Source: Vandiemenella viatica
Lineage: Eukaryota > Arthropoda > Insecta > Orthoptera > Morabidae
Reading direction: 5' to 3'
Assembly (NCBI GenBank): GCA_031002005.1
Contig: JARYHS010011408.1
Location: 224,543,473-224,607,472, forward strand
Length of the DNA stretch: 64,000 nt
Both the position numbers and the translations under genes were made by a program. Positions within the stretch are counted from its first letter, which is position 1; every line of letters begins with the position of its first letter. Below the pieces are notes generated by a model. That model did no database searches, was not told where the DNA came from, and saw only the letters and a list, made by a program, of their open reading frames with translations. Positions 57,247 through 64,000 of the stretch are shown one piece after another.

Positions 57247-58017
57247 ATGGCGGCAAGCCAGCTGCACATTCGACACCCATCGGTGTTCTCTGGAGACGCT
57301 GGACAGGATCCTAACAAATGGCTAAAAGGGTTCGACCGAGTCGCCAAGTACAACAGGTGGGATCATACCATGTGCTTGGCAAATGTTTATTTCTATCTGG
57401 ACGGAACCGCCCAGCAGTGGTTCGAGAACAACGAAGAAAAACTGAATAACTGGGAAATGTTCCAGACGGAACTTAAGAAAACGTTTGGGGACCACCAGCG
57501 ACAAATCCGCTCGGCGGAAGAACAACTGAAGAACCGGGCCCAACGACATGGGGAGCCGACGCAATCTTACATACAGGATGTTTTGGCCCTATGCAACGTA
57601 GTCAACCCGAATATGACTGAAGCCGACAAAATCACGCACCTAATGAAAGGTATTGCAGAAGACATGTACCAAGCTCTTCTGATAAAAGACGTCGCTACGA
57701 CGGAAGAGTTCATCAAGTGGTGCCAGCGGATTGAGGAGATGCAACAAAGGAGGGTTGGGCGAAAGAAGTATGACAGACTTCCCAACGTAGTCCCTATGGC
57801 AGTTGTGGAAGACCAGCACGACTTTGCGTCTCTCATACGACAAATTGTGAGAGAAGAATTACAACAGTTCATGGCAGCTGGGACTCTTGAACCGAGTGAG
57901 CATCAGATCATGGCCATGGATGTAAGCCCAGTGGGTCATGAAGGAGCCGACGCGGCGGAAAAAAGAGGTATTTCAGACAATAGCTCCTGTCTGCCGAGCC
58001 AATCGCACTCGACGTGA
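57247..58017 (+). CDS. Gypsy Gag, capsid part
   Basis: I chose the first ATG in this frame (57247) as start. It encodes about 256 residues with the retrotransposon capsid fold signature: SVFSGDAGQDPNKWLKGFDR, AQQWFENNEEKLNNWEMF and YIQDVLALCNVVNPNMTEAD. Capsid assembles the particle that packages element RNA. The frame ends at 58017, but the downstream nucleocapsid is in the +1 frame. The change is placed at the A-run 57959-57964, so one base there is extra or the copy is broken. The next part overlaps. Confidence 0.85.
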   Translation: MAASQLHIRHPSVFSGDAGQDPNKWLKGFDRVAKYNRWDHTMCLANVYFYLDGTAQQWFENNEEKLNNWEMFQTELKKTFGDHQRQIRSAEEQLKNRAQRHGEPTQSYIQDVLALCNVVNPNMTEADKITHLMKGIAEDMYQALLIKDVATTEEFIKWCQRIEEMQQRRVGRKKYDRLPNVVPMAVVEDQHDFASLIRQIVREELQQFMAAGTLEPSEHQIMAMDVSPVGHEGADAAEKRGISDNSSCLPSQSHST

Positions 58018-58429
58018 AGAATGGCCTCGCCCTGATATGACGTATGCTGCAGCTGCCAAACGGCAGCCTAGGAACCGGCCGACACGGCCACAACCAAATC
58101 CTCCGGCACCTATGACGTCCCGCAGACGAACGGACGTCTGGAGGACAGAAGACAACGCGCCAGTATGTTTCCACTGTGGGCACCCTGGACATGTCATACG
58201 CTACTGCAGAGAGAGAAGACGAGTATTTGACGATTATTTTGCCACAAGACGTCCGCCATCCGAACAGTTCTACCCCAGGCAGCCACCCGCTGACGAGTTC
58301 GGTCGACCTACGGGAAGAAGCCCATCGCCGTACCCTAGACGAGGTCGATCCCCGACGCGCCGCTGCCGTTCATCGTCGCCGGACAGAGCTACCAGCCGCT
58401 CCCCTAGCCGCCGCACGCAGGAAAACTAA
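57959..58429 (+). CDS. Gypsy Gag, nucleocapsid part with CCHC knuckle
   Basis: It continues Gag in another frame. CFHCGHPGHVIRYC (58167-58208) is a canonical CCHC zinc knuckle that binds element RNA. Around it the sequence is Arg/Pro-rich and ends in an RS-type tail (RSPSPYPRRGRSPTRRC). The stop at 58427-58429 overlaps the open pol frame (58408 onward) by about 22 bases, the usual arrangement for a -1 gag-pol shift. GAAAAC just before the stop is a possible but non-canonical slip site. Confidence 0.85.
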   Translation, partial: KKEVFQTIAPVCRANRTRREEWPRPDMTYAAAAKRQPRNRPTRPQPNPPAPMTSRRRTDVWRTEDNAPVCFHCGHPGHVIRYCRERRRVFDDYFATRRPPSEQFYPRQPPADEFGRPTGRSPSPYPRRGRSPTRRCRSSSPDRATSRSPSRRTQEN

Positions 58430-59331
58430 GCAAGGCGACCATCTACGGAGGTGAGGCCGCCGCAGATGAAAATCCTCCATGGATGACAGTCACTAAGATG
58501 TCGGGAAATCTCATCAACGTTATAATCGACGGCCAACCTGTCCGGGCGCTGGTTGATTCAGGAGCTTCTTTCTCCGTATTGTCGGACAATTATCGTCGCA
58601 CACTAAAGAAGACAATGTTCCGTGATACGGGGGCAACTGTGCTAAAGGTCGCAAATGGAAAGTACGTCCAGCCAGCTGGAGCTTGTGTCGCGAGAATAAC
58701 CATCAACAACAGGACCCAGCCAGTTGAATTTGTCATTTTAACAGAATGTAGTCATAATGTCATCCTTGGATGGGACTTCCTTAAGGCATCCCAAGCTGTC
58801 ATTGACTGTGGAACGTCTGAGCTGCAAATTGAAGAAGTCGTTCGGACGGGTACACGTAACACAGAATCTTCTGGGAAGTTATTCGCCGTTGACAACGTGA
58901 CAATCCCGCCGTTCACAATGAGAAGAGTCCCAGTCAAAAACACGGACGACCGCAACCTTGAAGTGCTTGTCGATAGTAGAAAGTTTATTAGGCTCACGAA
59001 AGAAATCTACATACCAGCGGCTATCATAAGCATTATCGGTGGTCGAGGAGACATTTGGATCACCAACTGTCACGAGCAGTCACAAATTATCCCCAAGGGA
59101 ATGTGCATAGGGACAGCTGAACCAGTCCAGGAGGGCGAGCTCAACGTCATTAACGAAGATCCAAGCTCTGTTACTAGTACCGACAACACGCTGGAGGAAA
59201 CAACTATGGAACTGCCAATAGGGTCCGGCCTGACCAAGGAACAACACCACCGGGTGTTAGCTATACTACGCCAATTCTCTGGTGTATTCACACCCCAGCA
59301 AAAAAAGGTCAGACGAAACGGCCCACGATAA
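58408..59331 (+). CDS. Gypsy Pol, aspartic protease
   Basis: The open frame is entered by frameshift; the internal ATG at 58483 is probably not a start. The active site is RALVDSGASFSVL (Asp at residue 25 from 58483), with the second-half signature HNVILGWDFLKA. It would cleave the Gag-Pol polyprotein. The frame continues through the connector to RT and fails after the A7 run at 59300-59306. The RT frame is -1 relative to it. A AAA AAG at 59301-59307 is in the right phase for a -1 slip, but a one-base homopolymer error explains it equally well. Confidence 0.85.
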   Translation, partial: PPHAGKLSKATIYGGEAAADENPPWMTVTKMSGNLINVIIDGQPVRALVDSGASFSVLSDNYRRTLKKTMFRDTGATVLKVANGKYVQPAGACVARITINNRTQPVEFVILTECSHNVILGWDFLKASQAVIDCGTSELQIEEVVRTGTRNTESSGKLFAVDNVTIPPFTMRRVPVKNTDDRNLEVLVDSRKFIRLTKEIYIPAAIISIIGGRGDIWITNCHEQSQIIPKGMCIGTAEPVQEGELNVINEDPSSVTSTDNTLEETTMELPIGSGLTKEQHHRVLAILRQFSGVFTPQQKKVRRNGPR

Positions 59332-59996
59332 AGCATCGTATCAATACTGGGGATCATCCGCCCATTAGCCAGCGCTCGTACCGATTGTCACCAGTCGAAA
59401 GGCGAATAATTCGAGAGGAAGTGGAGAAGATGTTGCATAATGACATTATTCAACCTTCGGAGAGTCCTTGGTCATCTCCGGTGGTCCTCGTAAAGAAGAA
59501 GGATGGTACGTGGCGATTCTGTGTCGACTATCGGCGGCTGAACAAAATCACAAAGAAAGATGTCTACCCACTGCCGCGCATCGACGACGCCTTAGACTGC
59601 TTGAAAGGAGCTACATACTTCTCAACCATGGACATGCAGACAGGCTACTGGCAAATCGAGGTTGACGAAGCTGACAGAGAAAAGACGGCTTTTATTACAC
59701 CTGATGGCCTCTATGAATTCAAAGTAATGCCATTCGGATTATGCAACGCTCCGGCCACATTCGAACGCATGATGGACAACTTACTTCGACACCTTAAGTG
59801 GACGACGTGTCTTTGTTATTTAGATGACATTGTTGTTTTCTCGAAAACATTTGAAGAACATCTGAGTCGCCTGTCAACGGTGCTGAAGTGTGTTCAGACT
59901 GCAGGACTCCGCCTCAATCCGAAGAAGTGCCTCTTCGTCGCCAAAGAGATAAAAATCCTGGGGCACCTGGTCAACGGAGATGGCGTCCCGCGCTGA
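59301..59996 (+). CDS. Gypsy Pol, reverse transcriptase
   Basis: Frame 3 from the A-run carries the RT fingers and palm: IREEVEKMLHNDIIQPSESP, SPVVLVKKKDGTWRFCVDYR, TMDMQTGYWQIEV, PFGLCNAPATFERMM and the catalytic CLCYLDDIVVFS. It would copy element RNA into DNA. It ends at a premature TGA at 59994-59996 caused by one extra base in the CCC at about 59985-59990. The thumb continues in the next frame. No substitution stop is seen. Confidence 0.88.
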   Translation, partial: KKGQTKRPTIKHRINTGDHPPISQRSYRLSPVERRIIREEVEKMLHNDIIQPSESPWSSPVVLVKKKDGTWRFCVDYRRLNKITKKDVYPLPRIDDALDCLKGATYFSTMDMQTGYWQIEVDEADREKTAFITPDGLYEFKVMPFGLCNAPATFERMMDNLLRHLKWTTCLCYLDDIVVFSKTFEEHLSRLSTVLKCVQTAGLRLNPKKCLFVAKEIKILGHLVNGDGVPR

Positions 59997-60972
59997 TCCA
60001 GATAAAGTAAGGGCAGTCATGGAATTTCCAACTCCTCAGCACATTCGTGATGTGAGAAGCTTTCTTGGGCTGTGCTCATACTTCCGGCGTTTCATAAAAG
60101 GATTCTGTAACATGGCACGTCCACTGCAAGAACTTTTGCAGGGAGACGCCAAGTTTTACTGGGATGAAACTAAAGAAGATCTTTCCAGGCACTTAAGGAG
60201 GCTCTAACTTCCGCACCAGTTCTAGCCTTATACGACGAGAATGCAGAAACTGAACTTCACACTGACGCCAGCGGTTATGGGATCGGTGCAGTGCTTGTGC
60301 AAATTCAGGAAGGTGCTGAGAAGGTGATAGCCTATGCATCAAGAGTATTCTCTAAGCCCGAGATAAACTACTCTACAACCGAGGAAAGAATGCCTCGCAG
60401 TTGTCTGGGCTATCAACAAGTTTCGTCCGTATTTATTCGGCAAACCTTTCACCGTCGTAACAGACCACCATTCTTTATGTTGGCTAACCAGCTTGAAGGA
60501 TCCATCAGGTCGACTAGCAAGATGGGCACTTAGACTTCAAGAGTACGACGTCACGGTGGTATTCAAAAACGGACGCAAACACAAGGATGCCGACAGCCTT
60601 TCAAGGAATCCTTTAATAGAACACAACAGCATGAATGGAATTTCAGCCCTCGCTGAATTAGGTGACGTTGCAGCTGAACAGAGGGAAGATTCAGAGTTAT
60701 TAAGAACCATAGACGCCTTGGAGAAAGGAGAACCGGCCAAAGGAGGGTTTCAATTGATAGATGGGACATTGTATAAGAACAACTACGATCCACTAGGCCC
60801 CAAGTGGCTTCTGGTCGTTCCAGCTCATCTCCAGCCAGCTATTCTCAAGTATTTCCACGACGCTCCAATATCCGGTCATCTGGGATTTGTGAAGACCCTG
60901 GACCGAATCAGACGCAGGTATTACTGGAAGGGTCTCTACCGATCTGTCCAAGCATTATGTGAGTCACTGTAA
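59988..60972 (+). pseudogene. Gypsy Pol, RT thumb, RNase H and integrase zinc domain (three frames)
   Basis: The reading passes through three frames. 59988-60182 holds the thumb (VRSFLGLCSYFRRFIKGF). About 60183-60390 holds the RNase H start (LHTDASGYGIGAVLVQ, FSKPEINYSTTEE). About 60390-60972 holds the rest (TDHH block, GRLARWALRLQEYD, DADSLSR) and the integrase HHCC start (HFHDAPISGHLG, RRRYYWKGLY). Single-base shifts near 60183 and 60390 separate the parts; no nonsense substitution was found. RNase H would remove the RNA strand during copying. Confidence 0.8.
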
Positions 60973-61900
60973 AGAGTGCCAGCGACGGAAACATGTGCCG
61001 CAATTACCTCCAGGTCATCTAGTACCAATTCCACCTGCAGCAGTTCCATTCCACCGAATTGGGATCGACCTTTTGGGGAGGTTCCCGAAGTCGACAACCG
61101 GTAACCGATGGATAATAGTCTGCACCGACTACCTCACGCGCTACGCTGTCACCAAACCTGTGCCGACTGCAGAAGCTCCAGAGGTTGCAAAATTTCTAGT
61201 AGAAGACATTATTTTGAAGCATGGAGCACCACGTGTGATGATATCCGATCGTGGAAAGGTATTCCAGTCAAGACTAGTATCAGAGGTCATGTCAAGATGC
61301 GACGTTGTCCACAGGATGACAACTGTATACCACCCTCAGACAAACGGTCTCACAGAACGCTTCAACAAGACATTAGCTGATATGCTGTCGATGTATGTGG
61401 ATGTTGAGCAGAAGGATTGGGATACAATACTGCCAGTGGTCACATTTGCTTATAATACAGCAAGGCAAGATACGACAGGCTTCACTCCGTTTTTTCTGCT
61501 CCATGGCCGTGAAGCTGAGACCACAATGGATACGCTGTTCCCATTCCAGCCGGACGACACTCAGGATGACTATATAAAACAGCTCATTACCAGGGTCGAA
61601 GAAGCAAGACAGCTGGCTCGCATACGAACACTGGCCACCCAGGAGAGGGACCGTCAGCGGTATGACGGCAAGCACCGACCTGTTGCGTACAACCCAGGAG
61701 ATCTCGTATGGATTTTTACCCCTGTCCGGAAGGTTGGGCTATCAGAAAAGTTACTGAAGCGGTACTTTGGTCCGTATCGTGTCATACGCCGCCGGTCAGA
61801 CGTCACATACGAAGTCGAGGATTATGAGCCGTCTTCGAAACGACGAAAGCGAAGGGGACATTGTTCACGTCCTCCGCATGAAGCCTTACTACAATCCTGA
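60950..61900 (+). CDS. Gypsy integrase, catalytic and C-terminal domains
   Basis: It begins by frame change near 60950 and completes the zinc-binding pair (HCKECQRRK). The catalytic triad counted from 60959 is Asp37 (RIGIDLLGRF), Asp97 (VMISDRGK) and Glu133 (NGLTERFNK). The 35-residue gap between the last two gives DD35E. The C-terminal GPY/F module is LLKRYFGPYRVIRR. The enzyme would insert the cDNA with the 4-bp target duplication seen at the ends. Another shift near 61840 moves the tail to the frame ending at 62078. Confidence 0.9.
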   Translation, partial: KHYVSHCKECQRRKHVPQLPPGHLVPIPPAAVPFHRIGIDLLGRFPKSTTGNRWIIVCTDYLTRYAVTKPVPTAEAPEVAKFLVEDIILKHGAPRVMISDRGKVFQSRLVSEVMSRCDVVHRMTTVYHPQTNGLTERFNKTLADMLSMYVDVEQKDWDTILPVVTFAYNTARQDTTGFTPFFLLHGREAETTMDTLFPFQPDDTQDDYIKQLITRVEEARQLARIRTLATQERDRQRYDGKHRPVAYNPGDLVWIFTPVRKVGLSEKLLKRYFGPYRVIRRRSDVTYEVEDYEPSSKRRKRRGHCSRPPHEALLQS

Positions 61901-62078
61901 CGAGCAGCTAGGCACAACCAGCTTCTTGTTCAAGGACTCTGAGGACGGTTTGGATACTGAGGAAGTCGGACAGGAAGATAATAGTACAAACAGGAGGGGC
62001 CCTCCAGAACTGCCATACAGAGGACCCACGACAAGATCAAGATCCAGGACACTTCAGCGTGCCCCAAAAGAAATCTAA
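61840..62078 (+). CDS. Gypsy Pol C-terminal tail
   Basis: It continues integrase in frame 3 from about 61840 (GDIVHVLRMKPYYNPDE) through an acidic tail to RSRSRTLQRAPKEI and the stop at 62076-62078, 35 bases before the 3' LTR. No env follows. Confidence 0.75.
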
Positions 62079-62113
62079 CAGCGGGACGCTGTTTTCCTCA
62101 GGAGAGGGAGCAA

Positions 62114-62477
62114 TGCCGCATGAACGCCAGTGTACCGTCTGCCAGCATGGCGCAGCGGGTAGCGTCACGAATTGCGGTACCGAAGGTCGCCGGTTCAATC
62201 CCGCCCACTGACAAAAATTATTTAATTCTGTTTATTATTTCCAGAAGATTCTACATGTTTCCTAAGGTCACTTGTAACTTCTACACATTTCATTTGTTAA
62301 CTACTCTTGTAATCTCTAGTACGTTCTATCTGTGTATAAACAGAAGAGCATTCTGCCCAAGAGGCAGTCAGTGCTGCGTGTATGTTTGAGTTCTCAATAA
62401 ACCTGTTCTCAGTTTAAGTGCTGTGTTCATTGACAAGTAACCTTCGAATTCACACCTGTCCCGGTTCCAACGCGACA
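62114..62477 (+). repeat. 3' LTR of the Gypsy element
   Basis: 364 bp, three differences from the 5' LTR (G/A in the A box, one C indel at the B box, C/T in the TATA-like box). Here the A box (TGGCGCAGCGG, 62148-62158) and B box (GGTTCAATCCC, 62192-62202) match pol III consensus better. AATAAA is at 62396-62401. Confidence 0.93.
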
Positions 62478-62874
62478 ATATGAACACAGTTTTACTACCG
62501 TTAAGAAGAGTTTGTATGGCCTGGACGTATCAAAAAGTAAGATTAATATCCAAAATTAAATTATTATATGCATTGATGATACACTTGAAACCCGTAACAA
62601 ACCGTTAATGGCTCAATGGATCACATAGGGACCGGTGTCAATCTATCAACACCGCTAGTTTCGCATTTCTATTCCTCAGTGCCTTTTGCAATTCACTACA
62701 CTCCCATACTGGTAACAGCCAACAGGTCAAGCTGACATTTCTCAGCAATCCCCGAAGTGTGACACCTTCATCCTGTTTATCGTGTTTTTTTTTATGACAT
62801 TCGGCAACTTAAGCCATACAACCAGTTCAATGTGATCATGACTCTTCGCAGTGTATCAGTTTCTCCAGTACGTT

Positions 62875-63012
62875 GTAGTAGCTCTAACTGTGGACACCAC
62901 AGAAGGGACACACAAAATACTTAAACACCCATGCCATCGGCGGACTCAAACCGGCGACCTTCGGCACGTGGAGCTAGCACTCTAGCCCCTGCACTATCGA
63001 AGCCAGCTACCG
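62875..63012 (-). repeat. tRNA-like SINE fragment
   Basis: The minus strand reads TTCGATAGTGCAGGGGCTAG, then CGAAGGTCGCCGGTTTGAGT, an A-box/B-box layout about 45 bp apart. CGAAGGTCGCCGGTT is identical to the segment in the Gypsy LTR, hinting at a common tRNA-like source. No tail or target duplication was located. Confidence 0.5.
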
Positions 63013-64000
63013 TATTTCTCCTACGTCATGTTGCTAGGTTGCAACCGCCATTTGCTGTTTCCCAACATAATTTCAATCTTTCTTGTAAACACCTAGAAAA
63101 TTGAATATAGCTACATCAGTAGAATGACTAGTACAACAATGTTCTTTTGCAATCAGCTTTATAAAACTACAACGGATCCATCTAAACAATATGGTAATAT
63201 TACTTCAGTGCACATGCAACTTCGCCTTCTATATATAAAATAAGAATAAAAATAATTTCAGCTTTTAAAGCTGCGTAAGTCAAATCTTTACAGTTTTTTT
63301 TCCTAAGATTATTTAAGATAGGAAAATTCAGTAGAAATCGCAACGTGTAGAAATAATAGGGTCATTCATGATTCCATGGACCATTTCTACGTAAGTAATT
63401 ATAGAAGATACAATTAAAAATATGAGCTTTAGGCAGTACACACTATCGAATTCATTTACAAGTTTCTATAGAACCTTCTAGAACATATTAGGTTGATACA
63501 TTTTTTTTTGGACACCATTCCCCTTGGAGAGGATTCAATAACAACGCAAAGAATAAAAAAACATTGCAGAGCGTAATAGTCTCTTTTTACCAATTCATCT
63601 ACTTAAAGTTGCAAATGTATCAGCCTAGAATATCGTCTGAGTAGTAGAAAGAAATAGGAGCAGTACAAAGTGTGATGAAAAAAAAAACATAATAAATAAT
63701 AATTTTCATGCACAGTAAGGCTGATTTAAAAGGTAATAATCCTTTGGTCTCTTACACATGAACAAGTTAATAAAAACGTGGGACCTTGAACAATGCTAAA
63801 GGGATCGATGTCGGGGCTGGTAATAACACGAACAAACGTATCAGGCACCAAATAAGATAATAAGGTCATTAATTAGGAGTAACTAAAGATACGATGGGCA
63901 ACATTAAGGAGGAGTTAAAAATTTAAATTGACCTTTCTACTACAGAGCATCTATGGAAAAGAAAAGGAGTTAAGACTTCTGCTCCACTTCTGCGAGACAT
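63013..64000. other. Right edge, no feature recognised
   Basis: AT-rich DNA without clear coding or repeat signals. An open minus-strand stretch beginning ATGTCTCGCAGAAGTGGAGC at 64000 is too short to judge. Confidence 0.4.

Larger units (their letters stand above)
56730..62477 (+). mobile_element. Ty3/Gypsy LTR retrotransposon
   Basis: Near-identical LTRs (56730-57092 and 62114-62477; three differences) start TGCCGC and end GCGACA. ATAT flanks the element at 56726-56729 and 62478-62481, a 4-bp target duplication. A primer-binding candidate TGGTGGAGACGCCGGG begins six bases after the LTR. A purine-rich AGGAGAGGGAGCAA precedes the 3' LTR. Domain order is capsid, CCHC nucleocapsid, protease, RT, RNase H, integrase, with no env: the Ty3/Gypsy order. 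The coding part is visibly richer in G and C than the surrounding DNA. Confidence 0.95.

Noticed and set aside
57959..57965. AAAAAAG in gag as a programmed -1 slip site
   Set aside because: The zero frame is not in slip phase there and the needed change is +1, so a simple indel is more likely.
63900..64000. Possible 5' exon on the minus strand starting ATG at 64000
   Set aside because: Only about 30 codons, uncertain donor, and no domain link to exon 1 of the Ig gene.
1..64000. CRISPR arrays, bacterial operons, rRNA
   Set aside because: No regularly spaced repeats, operon-like gene packing or rRNA segments; the DNA is eukaryotic.

Overview
The window is AT-rich eukaryotic genomic DNA, almost certainly from an arthropod and probably an insect. 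A polyneopteran such as a cockroach, termite, stick insect or orthopteran is my guess, at low confidence. The signs are short phase-matched exons separated by kilobase-scale introns, an insect-type Helitron, tRNA-derived SINEs, CR1-like LINEs, mariners, and a muscle-type immunoglobulin-repeat gene.

The only host gene I can support runs on the minus strand through most of the window. Twelve exons between 54678 and 3645 join with canonical GT/AG sites and consistent phases into about 821 codons (partial at both ends). The product starts with spectrin-like helical segments, continues with an alanine-rich charged helix and a short Pro/Lys linker, and then carries six tandem I-set Ig domains. This fits a titin-superfamily sarcomeric or cytoskeletal protein (zormin/sallimus/kettin-type, CCDC141-like or similar). 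The exact orthologue cannot be fixed here. Domains 3 to 5 lack the second Ig cysteine.

Everything else is intronic or flanking mobile DNA, often nested. 1-2030: two related LINE 3' ends in tandem, with a SINE nested in the second. 4465-8434: a Helitron with a decayed Rep gene, an internal 178-bp tandem duplication and two nested SINEs. 10.5-12.5 kb: LINE scraps. 14.7-16.4 kb: a non-coding hAT-like element. 17.1-20.9 kb: a 26-bp terminal-inverted-repeat element holding a second hAT-like copy split by a 2.5-kb CR1-like LINE. 21.1-22.2 kb: a deleted mariner. 23.2-24.6 kb: hAT-type MITEs. 25.1-26.0 kb: an inverted-arm element with a 14-bp target duplication. 26.5-32.0 kb: a gag-only LTR retrotransposon. 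33.6-34.6 kb: a LINE relic. 34.8-37.4 kb: a DNA transposon with about 140-bp inverted ends and a nested fold-back element. 38.9-42.8 kb: a large inverted-arm element with a mariner and a SINE inside. 43.6-46.4 kb: nested inverted-arm elements. 47.7-49.2 kb: a LINE. 55.5-56.6 kb: an inverted Tc1 relic. 56.7-62.5 kb: a young Ty3/Gypsy element.

The most interesting signal is the inverted-arm family (14.3, 25.1, 36.1, 38.9, 43.9, 45.3 and 46.3 kb). Its complete copies have 14-17 bp target duplications and a 36-45 bp extension at one end. Most arms contain a short motif of the form TGANNA, hairpin, GAAA, whose hairpin stem varies in sequence but keeps pairing. This resembles the hammerhead-bearing pseudo-LTRs of Penelope-like elements. 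Second is the Gypsy LTR, which carries an internal tRNA-like A-box/B-box pair.
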